Origin: CAVTWH01 sp963850915
Lineage (GTDB): Bacteria; Actinomycetota; Actinomycetes; Mycobacteriales; Micromonosporaceae
DNA: 64,000 nt
Reading direction: 5' to 3'
Assembly (NCBI GenBank): GCA_963850915.1
Contig: CAWKND010000006.1
Location: forward strand, 186,001 to 250,000
A program made the translations under genes and the position numbers. This document shows positions 41,109-49,223 of the stretch, one piece after another. The notes under the pieces are model-generated. The model had not been told where the DNA came from, made no database searches, and saw nothing but the letters and a program-made list of their open reading frames with translations. Position 1 is the stretch's first letter. Every line of letters starts with the position of its first letter.

Positions 41109-42633
41109 ATGAGCCAGGCGTCTTCGGGCCGAGCCGGCCGGGTGATCGCACCGGAGATGCTCCGCCGGCAGCGGCGCCGGCCGGTACCCATCGGTCGCTC
41201 GGGCCGCGCCCTCGCGACAGCCCTCGCCGACGCCTTCCTGACCGACGCCGCCACGCCGGCCGCCACCGGCGACCCGAGCGGACCCGGCGCGAGCGACGCC
41301 GTGCCAAGCGGTGCCGTGCCAAGCGGTGCCGTGCCAAGCGATGCCGATCTGAGCGGGGCCGATCCGCCGGGAGCAGTCGGCTGGACGCGGCTGGCGCTGG
41401 TGGCCCGGGGCAGCGCCGTGATCGGCGCGCGGCGCCGCTGGTTGTCACCGGTCGCGTCGGCGGTGCTGCGGGCCTACCGGGAGCCGCCAGCCGATCGGCC
41501 ACGGGAACTCGCGGCGTTCATCGCGGCCCAGCCACGCCTGGGCGAGGCGATCTCGGCGCTGCGACAGAACCATCACCGGGTACGCGTCCTGCGTCGCCCG
41601 GTCACCGCGACCCGGATGATCCGGTCCCGATTCCCGGTACCCCCGATCGACGACCTCGCCGCACTCGCCGACTGGCTGGGCCTGACCGACGAGGAGCTGG
41701 ACTGGTACGCCGACCGCAAGGAACTCAACCGGCAGGCACCCGCCGACCGGCTGCGCCACTACCGGTACCGCTGGTTGGCCGGTCGGCTGATCGAGGCACC
41801 CAAACCCCGGCTCAAAGCACTGCACCGGCGACTCCTCACTGATCTCGTGGGCCTCATCCCGGCACACCCGGCGGCACACGGCTTCGTCCCGGGACGCGGT
41901 GTGCACACCTTCGCCGCCCCGCACGCCGGCCGGCGTACCGTGCTCCGGCTGGATGTGGTGTCCTTCTTCGCCGCCATCACCGCGGGCCGGGTGTACGGCC
42001 TGTTGCGTGCCTGCGGGTACCCGGAGCCGGTGGCACACACCCTCGCCGCGTTCACCACCACCCGTACCCCCGCCCCGGTGCTGCGGGTCGCGCCCGGCGA
42101 CCTGCCCGAACCGGGGGTACCGGCTGGCACTGCTGCGCGCACCGCACCTGCCACAGGGCGCGCCGACCTCACCGGCCCTGGCCAACCTGTGCGGGTACCG
42201 GCTGGACCGGCGGTTGGCCGGGCTGGCCGCCGCGTTCGATGCCAACTACACCCGCTACGCCGACGACCTGGCCTTCTCCGGCGACTTCGGTACCCGCCGC
42301 GCCATCGAACTGGCCCGGCAGGCAGAGGCGATCACCGCCGATGAGGGCCTGCGGGTACACCCCGGCAAGACCCGTATCCGCGGTACCGGCGACCGGCAGC
42401 TGCTCGCCGGTCTGGTGGTCAACGCCCGCCCGGCCGCGCCCCGCGACGGGTACGACCGGCTGCGCGCCGTGCTGCACAACGCCGCCCGGGACGGCCTGGC
42501 AGCAGCCAACCGCGACAGCCACCCCGACTTCGCCGGCTACCTCACCGGCCGGGTCGCCTGGTTCGCCACCGCACACCCGTCCCGCGCCAGGAAACTGCGC
42601 GACCTGCTTGCCGCCGCCCTGCTTCGGAGCTGA
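41109..42633 (+). pseudogene. retron-type reverse transcriptase, one +1 frameshift
   Basis: About 507 residues if the frame is restored. An N-terminal extension of about 130 residues includes a repeat-coded SGAVPSGAVPSD stretch. Then come RLIEAPKPRLKALHRRLL and PAHPAAHGFVPGRGVHTF (retron-like fingers/X region), motif A VLRLDVVSFFAAITAGRVYG, LPQGAPTSPALANLCGYRLD, the catalytic YTRYADDLAFSG and LLAGLVVN. The frame shifts +1 near 42115 in a run of five G: removing one gives LPEPGYRLALLRAPHLPQG. As given, the catalytic YADD is out of frame with motif A, so the enzyme is inactive unless the base is an error. No maturase/endonuclease domain, so not a group II intron protein. Confidence 0.83.
41301..41345. 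repeat. three 15-bp tandem repeats inside the RT gene
   Basis: GTGCCAAGCGGTGCC occurs three times head to tail (third copy one base different), coding for the pentapeptide VPSGA in the linker between the N-terminal extension and the RT core. Confidence 0.85.
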
Positions 42634-42693
42634 TCGGCGCTGCGTCTCGCCAAACCGCTGGCGCGGCGTCGGCGCGTGGGCCAGGATCGGCCG

Positions 42694-43341
42694 GTGCTCG
42701 CTGACCTGTGGCCGCTGTACGACCTCACCATCGTGACGCCCCGACTGCAGCTTCGGCTGCCGCGCGAGGAGGAGCTGGCGGTGCTCGCCGAACTCGCCGG
42801 CCGGGGCGTGCACCGCACGGGCGAGCGCCCGTTCCTGACGCCGTGGACCGAGGGCAGCGCCGCGGATCGGGCACGGTTCGTGCTGCGGGGCCACTGGAGC
42901 CGGCTGGGCGAGTGGAGCGTGGCCGCGTGGCAGCTGGGGCTCGGGGTCTTCCGTGACGGCCAGCCGCTCGGCGTGGTGACGCTGCGGGCCCGCGACTTTC
43001 CGATCGTCCGGGAGGTCACCAGCGCCTCCTGGTTGGGCATCGAACACCAGGGCAACGGGTACGGCACCGAGGCCCGGGCCGGCCTGCTGACACTGGCCTT
43101 CGATCACCTCGGCGCACGGGCCGCGCGTACCGAAGTGTTCCAGGACAACCACTCCTCGCAGGGCGTGTCCCGCAAGCTCGGCTATCAGCACGACGGCATC
43201 TCCGTTGACGCGCGCGGCGACGAGCCCGTCGTGTCCGACCGGCTGCGCCTCACCCGGGAGCGCTGGAACCAGCAGCAGAACCGACCGGCGGTACGGGTGG
43301 ACGGCTTCGCCGCCTGCCGACCGATGTTCGGCTGCTCGTGA
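42694..43341 (+). CDS. GNAT-family N-acetyltransferase
   Basis: 215 aa from GTG 42694; CAGGAT lies 6 nt upstream, the same leaderless geometry as other genes here, so I prefer it to the GTG at 42676. RimJ/RimL-type acetyltransferase: YDLTIVTPRLQLRLPREEEL at the start, VTLRARDFPIVREVTSASWL, GIEHQGNGYGTEARAGLLTL (acetyl-CoA loop) and FQDNHSSQGVSRKLGYQHDG. Such enzymes acetylate protein N-termini or small amines; substrate unknown. Follows the reverse transcriptase by 60 bp but has its own promoter. Confidence 0.86.
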   Translation: MLADLWPLYDLTIVTPRLQLRLPREEELAVLAELAGRGVHRTGERPFLTPWTEGSAADRARFVLRGHWSRLGEWSVAAWQLGLGVFRDGQPLGVVTLRARDFPIVREVTSASWLGIEHQGNGYGTEARAGLLTLAFDHLGARAARTEVFQDNHSSQGVSRKLGYQHDGISVDARGDEPVVSDRLRLTRERWNQQQNRPAVRVDGFAACRPMFGCS

Positions 43342-43346
43342 GCTGG

Positions 43347-43538
43347 TCAGGCAGCCAGCCGCCGGGCATCGGTCGTGCGCGCGTTGAGTACGGCGAGCAA
43401 GTCGGCGGCGTCCCGGTGGTTCAGGCCCAGCGGTACCCGGAAGGTGGCGCGGCCCCGCCGGTCGAATGTTGCCGCGCGTTCGTAGCCGGTCAGGTACCGG
43501 GCCAACCTGCGGCGCCGTACGGTGATGGTGGTGGTCAT
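43347..43538 (-). CDS. small hypothetical protein
   Basis: 63 aa from ATG 43538 (GGGGAA upstream). Basic: TTTITVRRRRLARYLTGYER then AATFDRRGRATFRVPLGLNH and DAADLLAVLNARTTDARRLA. It could fold as a small beta-hairpin plus helix. No family recognised. Codon usage and a usable ribosome-binding site support it. Confidence 0.6.
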   Translation of the reverse strand: MTTTITVRRRRLARYLTGYERAATFDRRGRATFRVPLGLNHRDAADLLAVLNARTTDARRLAA

Positions 43539-43633
43539 CGTTTCCCCGGAGCTTCGCCAGCAGTGCCAGATGCCCCACCATCGATACCCTGCGGCGCCAG
43601 GCCCGAAACGTCGGAACCCCGGCCGCACGCCGG

Positions 43634-44389
43634 TCAGGCGCGGCGTACGGCACGCAGTACGGCGTCCTGGATGTGGCTACCCTGCCCCTCTGACGCGGCT
43701 GCTTCGCGTACCGGCGCCGTGGTGCTGATGTCCCACTCGTTCGGGTCCAGTACCGTCGCCATCTGCTCCGCCGTGTACATGAGTTCGCGCAGGTGCTCGC
43801 GGCCGGTCGCGGTCTCCAGCTCCGATGGGTGATGGCCGACCACCAGCAGCGTCCCGCCGGGCGCGACGGCCGCCGCCAGCCGCCGGTGTACCGACTCGAG
43901 CGCCGGCCGGGGCAGGTGGATGAATTGCGCGGATACCAGGTCGTACCGCTCGGGTGCCGGGTCCCAGGTCAGGATGTCGGTACGGCGCCAGGTGATCCGC
44001 TCGGCGATCTCGGCACCGACCTTGGCTGCCTGGGCGGCGGCCCGCTCGAGCGCTACAGCGGAGACGTCGACCGCGGTGACCCGCCAGCCGTGGCTGGCCA
44101 GCCAGATGGCGTCGCCGCCCTCGCCGCAGCCGACGTCGAGCACCGTGCCGGGGCGCAGGTCGGTGGCGGTGGCTGCCAGTACCGGATTGACGTGGCCGCT
44201 CCAGAGCATGTCGGTCGAGCTGTACCGCTCGTCCCAGAACTCCGGGGTGTACATGGTCATAATGTCCATGTCCGGGTCGAGGTCATGGCCGTGGCTGTGC
44301 CGGTCGTGGTCATGACCGTGGTGGTCATGACCACGGTGATCATGACCACGGTGATCATGGGCGTGGCTGGCGTCCTGTTCGCTGTTCAT
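43634..44389 (-). CDS. class I methyltransferase with His-rich N-terminus
   Basis: 251 aa from ATG 44389. Residues about 9-33 are a His/Asp/Gly repeat (HAHDHRGHDHRGHDHHGHDH), likely a metal-binding tail. The catalytic domain follows: YTPEFWDERYSSTDMLWSGH, motif I VLDVGCGEGGDAIWLASHGW, VTAVDVSAVALERA, then YDLVSAQFIHLPRPALESVH. The core resembles TehB/thiopurine-type methyltransferases that detoxify metalloids or thiols, which fits a metal-binding tail. Divergent from an XRE-cupin regulator with a perfect palindrome between. Confidence 0.86.
   Translation of the reverse strand: MNSEQDASHAHDHRGHDHRGHDHHGHDHDRHSHGHDLDPDMDIMTMYTPEFWDERYSSTDMLWSGHVNPVLAATATDLRPGTVLDVGCGEGGDAIWLASHGWRVTAVDVSAVALERAAAQAAKVGAEIAERITWRRTDILTWDPAPERYDLVSAQFIHLPRPALESVHRRLAAAVAPGGTLLVVGHHPSELETATGREHLRELMYTAEQMATVLDPNEWDISTTAPVREAAASEGQGSHIQDAVLRAVRRA
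44285..44358. repeat. coding tandem repeats for the His-rich tail
   Basis: Short repeats of the CATGACCACGGTGAT type (15 bp, with 12-bp variants) code for the HDHRG/HDHHG units of the methyltransferase N-terminus. Copies at about 44328 and 44343 are identical. Confidence 0.75.
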
Positions 44390-44420
44390 CTGCCTACCGT
44401 GCCTGCCGACCCGGCTAGTT

Positions 44421-44436
44421 GGCAAAGATCTTTGCC
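44421..44436. promoter_or_regulatory. perfect 16-bp palindrome, probable XRE operator
   Basis: GGCAAAGATCTTTGCC is fully self-complementary and lies between the divergent methyltransferase (44389) and XRE-cupin (44457) starts. A further half-site TGGCAAA follows at 44441. It covers the -35 region of a candidate leaderless promoter (CAAACT, 44444-44449). Confidence 0.82.
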
Positions 44437-44456
44437 GTTCTGGCAAACTGGCGATC

Positions 44457-45032
44457 ATGGACGACGAGCTGGCCGATGTGTTGACGGCTGTCGGGCCGAG
44501 GCTACGGGCACTCCGGCAGCTGCGGAGCATGACGCTCACCGAACTGGCAGCCACAACGGGAATCTCGGTCGCGACGCTGTCCCGGCTGGAGTCCGGTCAG
44601 CGCCGCCCGACCCTGGAGCTGCTGCTGCCGCTGGCCCGCGCGTACCAGGTGCAGATCGACGAGCTGGTCGGTGCGCCACCGACCGGCGATCCGCGGATCC
44701 ACCTGCGTCCGGTGATCCGGCACGAGATGACGATGGTGCCGCTGACCCGGCGCCCGGGCGGCGTACAGGCGTACAAGTTGATCACCAGTCGGACCTACCC
44801 GGGAGCCGAGCTGCGGACGCACGAAGGGTACGACTGGCTCTACGTCCTCAGCGGGCAGGTGCGGCTGCTGCTCGGGGCGCAGGATCTGGTGCTCGGTCCG
44901 GGCGAGGCGGCCGAGTTCGACACCCGGCTGCCGCACTGGTTCGGCAGCGCGGACGGCCAGCCGGTGGAGATCCTCAGCCTGTTCGGGCGGCAGGGTGAAC
45001 GTGCCCACCTGCGCGCCCGTACCACCCCGTAG
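44457..45032 (+). CDS. XRE-family regulator with C-terminal cupin
   Basis: 191 aa. The N-terminal HTH reads LRQLRSMTLTELAATTGISV followed by ATLSRLESGQRRPTLELLLP. The C-terminal cupin has RTHEGYDWLYVLSGQVRLLL and LVLGPGEAAEFDTRLPHWFG, two conserved cupin motifs with metal-ligand His/Glu. Such proteins sense small molecules through the barrel. Probably controls itself and the divergent methyltransferase through the 16-bp palindrome. Confidence 0.9.
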   Translation: MDDELADVLTAVGPRLRALRQLRSMTLTELAATTGISVATLSRLESGQRRPTLELLLPLARAYQVQIDELVGAPPTGDPRIHLRPVIRHEMTMVPLTRRPGGVQAYKLITSRTYPGAELRTHEGYDWLYVLSGQVRLLLGAQDLVLGPGEAAEFDTRLPHWFGSADGQPVEILSLFGRQGERAHLRARTTP

Positions 45033-45041
45033 CCCCGGCCG

Positions 45042-45587
45042 TCAGTTCTCGTTCTGGGTCTTGTTGGCCTGGGCGATGACCTTCAGGACGACGGTCTCGA
45101 CATGCTCGGGGTCGATTCCGAGAGCCTGGCCGATGTGCGTGGCCCACACCTCCGAGCGCAGGTTCGCCTCGAAGTCGAGCTGGCTGCGTACCTCGGTGCG
45201 CATCGCCTGCCGGTTCTGGCTGACCATCACGAAGGTGGACAGGAAGATGGCCTCCAGGCTCACGATCATCGTGAGTAGCCCGAACGGGTACCGGTCGAAC
45301 TCCAGTGCGCCGCTGAACAAGCCGATGTTCAGCAGGATCCAGACGCCGAACCAGGCCGAGTGCAGGTAGACGAAGTTCAGCGAGCCGGCGAACGTGGTGA
45401 CCACGTCCGCCGCCTTGTCCTGGGTGCGCTGCAGCGAGCTGACCAGCCGATTGGCGTTCTTCACCCGGTGCTGCAGTCTCGGGACGAGCCAGCCGTCCTC
45501 GACCCCGTCGCGCCGGTCCATGGTCTGGCACGCGTGGCAGCCGGCCGCGTGCGTGATTGTCTGCTCCGTCGTTCCCTGCTCAGTCAT
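45042..45587 (-). CDS. DUF1003 membrane protein
   Basis: 181 aa from ATG 45587. An N-terminal C-x2-C (GCHACQTMDRRDG) may bind metal. Two transmembrane helices (SAWFGVWILLNIGLFSGALE and FGLLTMIVSLEAIFLSTFVM) with FDRYPFGLLTMIVSLEAIFL-type text are the DUF1003 signature. A C-terminal helical part follows (VETVVLKVIAQANKTQNEN). Function unknown. Convergent with the XRE gene, 9 bp apart, and divergent from the GH12 gene. Confidence 0.88.
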   Translation of the reverse strand: MTEQGTTEQTITHAAGCHACQTMDRRDGVEDGWLVPRLQHRVKNANRLVSSLQRTQDKAADVVTTFAGSLNFVYLHSAWFGVWILLNIGLFSGALEFDRYPFGLLTMIVSLEAIFLSTFVMVSQNRQAMRTEVRSQLDFEANLRSEVWATHIGQALGIDPEHVETVVLKVIAQANKTQNEN

Positions 45588-45689
45588 GGCTGACAGTGTG
45601 GCAACGGTTGCTGAATATCCACATCGGAGCGCCGCCCGATACCGCCCCGTTCGACGCGGCCGGCGGGAGGCGTACGGTGGGCGGCTCGG

Positions 45690-45736
45690 TTGACCGGGCA
45701 CGGCGGGAGTATTAAGTTTATCGATACGACAAACTT
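45690..45736 (+). promoter_or_regulatory. GH12 promoter with overlapping operator
   Basis: TTGACC (45690-45695), 17 nt, TAAGTT (45713-45718) form a good promoter. An inverted repeat AAGTTT/AAACTT with an 11-nt spacer (45714-45736), containing TATCGATA, overlaps the -10 and start site. Binding there would repress. The leader to ATG 45870 is about 145 nt. Confidence 0.7.
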
Positions 45737-45869
45737 TAAGACAGCTACCTGAGAACCGTCCGTCAGGTCCCTGCCGGTCCCACGTCGAGTGCATGGAATG
45801 TCGCAACAGCAACGTTTCCCGGGCTCGACAACACCCCGTGGTTACCAACTCCCGGAAGGTCACACAGTC

Positions 45870-47057
45870 ATGCGAAGGCGTACTTCTGCCGTACTGGCGG
45901 CGGGCATCGCGGCGGCTCTCGCCACCGTCGGGGCCGCCGTGGTCACCGCACTGCCCGCGTCCGCGGCGGCCGGCTGCACTGTCGGGTACACGATCAGCAG
46001 CCAGTGGCCGGGCGGCTTCGGCGCGAACGTCACGGTCAAGAATCTCGGCGACCCGGTCAGCAGCTGGACCCTGGTGTGGTCCTACTCCGCCGGCCAGCAG
46101 GTGACCCAGGCGTGGAACGCCACGGTCACCCAGAGCGGCGCGCAGGTCACCGCCAAGAGCGTCAGCTACAACGGAACACTCGCGACCAACGCGAGCACGT
46201 CGTTCGGCTTCAACGCGTCCTGGACGGCGAGCAACCCGGTACCGACGAGCTTCACACTCAACGGCGTCAGCTGCACCGGCGGCGTCTCCGGCTCGTCGAG
46301 CCCGACCGCCACGCCGACCCGTACCACCACCAGCCCGACCCCCACGCCGACCCGTACCACCACCAGCCCGACCCCGACCCAATCCGCGTCCAGCCCGACC
46401 AACGGCGTGCCCTCGGACGCCGCCTGGAGCGGAACCGGCGCGTGGGATACGTGGACCAACAACGGGTACACGGTGATCAATGACGTCTGGGGCTCGGGCG
46501 CCGGACCGCAGACGATCTGGGCGCGTACCGGTACCAACTGGGGAGTCATCGCCAACCACCCGATGACCTCCGGCGTGAAGTCCTACCCGCACACCGGAAA
46601 GACGATCAACCGTACGGTCAGCTCGCTGGCCACGTTGACCAGTACCTTCAACGTCACCGTGCCGGGTAGCGGCAACTACGAGTCCGCGTACGACATCTGG
46701 GCCAACAACAACGCCTACGAGGTCATGCTGTGGATGAACCAGAACGGCGCGGTCGGCCCGATCGCGGACACCTACGACGCCAACGGCGCGGTGCCGGCTT
46801 TCCGCAGTGTCAGCCTCGGCGGCCAGACCTGGAACGTCTACCGCGGCTCCAACGGCAGCAACGCCGTCTACTCGTTCCTGCGCACCGGCAACACCAACTC
46901 CGGCACGGTGGACGTCAAGGCGATCATGACCTGGCTGCGTACCCAGGGCTGGTGGGCCGACGTCACCATCGGTGAGCTCCAGTTCGGCTTCGAACTCAGC
47001 GGCACGAACGGTACCGCCTCGTTCACCGACAACAGCTTCTCGATTACCTACAGCTGA
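45870..47057 (+). CDS. secreted GH12 endoglucanase with CBM2
   Basis: 395 aa. Signal peptide (RRRTSAVLAAGIAAALATVG, cut near ASAAA). Next is a family 2 carbohydrate-binding module with conserved Trp (SSQWPGGFGANVTVKNLGDP, WTLVWSYSAGQQVTQAWNAT) and a bounding Cys pair. A Thr/Pro linker made of two identical DNA repeats follows, then a GH12 beta-jelly-roll: nucleophile in AYEVMLWMNQ and acid/base in GELQFGFELSG. It hydrolyses beta-1,4-glucan or xyloglucan outside the cell. AAGG precedes the ATG. Confidence 0.92.
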   Translation: MRRRTSAVLAAGIAAALATVGAAVVTALPASAAAGCTVGYTISSQWPGGFGANVTVKNLGDPVSSWTLVWSYSAGQQVTQAWNATVTQSGAQVTAKSVSYNGTLATNASTSFGFNASWTASNPVPTSFTLNGVSCTGGVSGSSSPTATPTRTTTSPTPTPTRTTTSPTPTQSASSPTNGVPSDAAWSGTGAWDTWTNNGYTVINDVWGSGAGPQTIWARTGTNWGVIANHPMTSGVKSYPHTGKTINRTVSSLATLTSTFNVTVPGSGNYESAYDIWANNNAYEVMLWMNQNGAVGPIADTYDANGAVPAFRSVSLGGQTWNVYRGSNGSNAVYSFLRTGNTNSGTVDVKAIMTWLRTQGWWADVTIGELQFGFELSGTNGTASFTDNSFSITYS

Positions 47058-47113
47058 CGCGATCACCACCTGACCCATCACCGCACAGCTCCGCGCCGGC
47101 TCAGCGCAGGGGA

Positions 47114-47152
47114 CCGACGGGCGTTCGGATGACCGATCCGGGCGCCCGTCGG
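47114..47152. terminator. two-tier hairpin terminator
   Basis: CCGACGGGCG/CGCCCGTCGG (10 bp) encloses CGGAT/ATCCG (5 bp). It lies between the convergent GH12 and exonuclease genes. Confidence 0.8.
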
Positions 47153-47168
47153 CGTGCGAACCGGCGGT

Positions 47169-48197
47169 TCAGAAGAGGGCGAGCTGGCCGGGGAGTGGCT
47201 CCCAGCGGTTGCGCGCACGCGGGCGGCGTACCCATTGATGTGGCATCTGGGTGAGGTCTTGCGCATCGGGTGGCGGCGAGCCGCCGGTGAGCGCCCACAG
47301 CGAGGGTCCGAGCCGGATGCCGCGGCCGGCCAGGACGCGCTTCATGACGCCGAGATCCAGCGGCAGGCGTACCGTGTCGAGCTCCGGGACCGGCAGGTCG
47401 TCGCGCATCGCCATCAACTCGCGGTTGCGGTTGACGATCGCTCTGCCCTCGGCCGAGCCGAACTGGTCGGCGCAGCGGTCGCCGGTGACCTCGCGGATGG
47501 CCTGCTGTTCCCCGCGGTCCCAGGCCGCCCACGCGGCGTCGACGCTGCCGAAGGCCGCCAGCAGCCGGGCGGCCGTGGCCGAGCCGAGACCGCGTACCCC
47601 GTGCAGGTTGTCGGACGGGTCACCGCGCAGCGCGGCGTAGTCCCGGTACTGCGCCGGCTCGATGCCGTAGAGGTCGGCGAGGGCGGTCGGGGTGACGATG
47701 ACCGCCTGGTCGAACCCGCCGTTGCGGATGCGCAGCACCGAGGTGGTGGCGTCGATGAGTGCGAACGCGTCCCGGTCGCTGGTGACCAGGATCGAGCGCC
47801 AGCCGCCGCTGCGTGCCAGCGCCGCCGAGCTGGCGAGTACGTCGTCGGCCTCGTAACCGGACGGGGTGACCGTGCTGATGCCGGTAGCGCGCAACAGTTC
47901 CGGTGCCGCGGCGAGCTGTTCGGTGAGATCGGTCGGCTTCTCCGGCCGGTGTGCCTTGTAGGACGGGTACAGCACTTTGCGGGCGGACTCATCGTGCGCA
48001 CAGTCGAAGCCGACAACAACCGCGTCCGGGCGGTACCGGGCCGCGGCGCGGGCGACGTAGCCGATGAGTCCCTTGAGTGCCCACACCGGCCGGTCGTCGG
48101 CGTCCAGCAGCCGGCCGGTGGCCGCCGCGTGGTAGGCGCGGTGGATCAGGCTGTTGCCGTCGAGCACCAGGAGCAGCGGAGTCGGGGAAGCCAGCAC
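47169..48197 (-). CDS. 5'-3' exonuclease (PolI N-terminal type)
   Basis: 342 aa from GTG 48197. Flap-endonuclease-like nuclease: LLLVLDGNSLIHRAYHA (first metal Asp), VVVGFDCAHDESARKVLYPS with YKAHR, SGYEADDVLASSAALA and LVTSDRDAFALID (acidic cluster), and the helix-hairpin-helix region LRGDPSDNLHGVRGLGSATA. It lacks polymerase domains, so it is a stand-alone relative of the PolI 5' nuclease. It would process flaps or RNA primers. The C-terminus ends PLPGQLALF, compatible with a QLxLF-type sliding-clamp-binding motif. Confidence 0.9.
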   Translation of the reverse strand: MLASPTPLLLVLDGNSLIHRAYHAAATGRLLDADDRPVWALKGLIGYVARAAARYRPDAVVVGFDCAHDESARKVLYPSYKAHRPEKPTDLTEQLAAAPELLRATGISTVTPSGYEADDVLASSAALARSGGWRSILVTSDRDAFALIDATTSVLRIRNGGFDQAVIVTPTALADLYGIEPAQYRDYAALRGDPSDNLHGVRGLGSATAARLLAAFGSVDAAWAAWDRGEQQAIREVTGDRCADQFGSAEGRAIVNRNRELMAMRDDLPVPELDTVRLPLDLGVMKRVLAGRGIRLGPSLWALTGGSPPPDAQDLTQMPHQWVRRPRARNRWEPLPGQLALF

Positions 48198-48237
48198 CGG
48201 CTCAGCCTAGTCGCTGCCGGCGGGCTGCTCGCCGGCT

Positions 48238-49137
48238 TCAGGTCGCCAGGGTGTCGCTCAGCTCAGCGTCTTCCAGCTCAGGGGCGGTCGCGTCAGCGTC
48301 GGCCAGGCGGCGGTAGTGCTGCCAGAGATCGTGGTACGGGATGGTGCCGCCCTCGACCTTTGCCCGATGCCACTCGCCGGCCCAGTGGACCAGCAGTACG
48401 CGGTGCACCCGGGAGGGGATCAGCCGACCCGACTCGGCCCGGCCGATGTCCTGCCCAGCCCACTGCTCCTGTGGAATGTCCGGGTCGCCGGTCGACTCGG
48501 CGATCGCCGACAGGCTGGAGTACGGACGGCCGGAGGTGACGATGAGGTAGTTCAGCAGCGGCTGATCCACGCAGAGCAGCTTCATGTGCTGTGCCAGGGC
48601 CAGCGGCTTGCCGAGTTCGGCGCGTACCTGCACGACGTCGAGCGCGCCGGCTCGGGAGGCCAGGAAGCCGGTACTGGCCGAGTAGGCGATCTGCTCGGGG
48701 CTCAGCGCATTGGCCAGGTGGATGGAGTTGCGCCAGACCCACTGTCGCAGGTGCGGAAGGTTGGAGTGGGACGCCAGGAAGTCGTACCGGTCGAGGTACG
48801 GGAAGACGAAGTCGACGCTCTCCAGGACGACGGTGTCCGTGTCGATGTAGACGAACTCGTCGAACGGCCCGTGCCACATCGCCAGCTTCCGGTACTGGCC
48901 CATGGTCATCCCGTAGTGGAACGCGGCGCTGATGGCGTCGCAGTGCCGCAGCACGTTCTCGTTCGTCCAGACGGTGAACTGGTACCGGTCGGCCAGCGCG
49001 GCCAGCCGGGTGGTGTCGTCGGCGAAGGGGATGAGGCACAGCGGGATGGTCGGGTTGTGCGCGCGGAAGCTGTTCAGGAACGCGACGGCCTGGTCGAGGA
49101 TCCCGTCGTTGGCCAGGAAATAGACACCGCGCTTCAC
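48238..49137 (-). CDS. GT8-like glycosyltransferase-fold protein
   Basis: 299 aa. GVYFLANDGILDQAVAFLNS opens a GT-A fold; FVYIDTDTVVLESVDFVFPY contains the DxD metal/nucleotide-sugar motif. LLCVDQPLLNYLIVTSGRPY and VLLVHWAGEWHRAKVEG give a late His typical of GT8-related enzymes. No signal peptide, so cytoplasmic. I recall similar proteins as methionine-synthase-adjacent or Npun_R2821/R2823-type in other genomes, but that is weak. Acceptor unknown. Confidence 0.75.
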   Translation of the reverse strand: MKRGVYFLANDGILDQAVAFLNSFRAHNPTIPLCLIPFADDTTRLAALADRYQFTVWTNENVLRHCDAISAAFHYGMTMGQYRKLAMWHGPFDEFVYIDTDTVVLESVDFVFPYLDRYDFLASHSNLPHLRQWVWRNSIHLANALSPEQIAYSASTGFLASRAGALDVVQVRAELGKPLALAQHMKLLCVDQPLLNYLIVTSGRPYSSLSAIAESTGDPDIPQEQWAGQDIGRAESGRLIPSRVHRVLLVHWAGEWHRAKVEGGTIPYHDLWQHYRRLADADATAPELEDAELSDTLAT

Positions 49138-49223
49138 ATCGCCTCCCGGGTGCCGACCGCGCCAATCGGCGGTGGCCGAAGCGTCACGGTACCGGCGCCC
49201 CGGGCAGCCGGAGTACAGCGGCG

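Noticed and set aside
41109..42633. Group II intron-encoded reverse transcriptase
   Set aside because: No maturase (X/thumb) or HNH endonuclease domain after the RT, no domain V/VI-like RNA downstream, and a retron-like RNA upstream.
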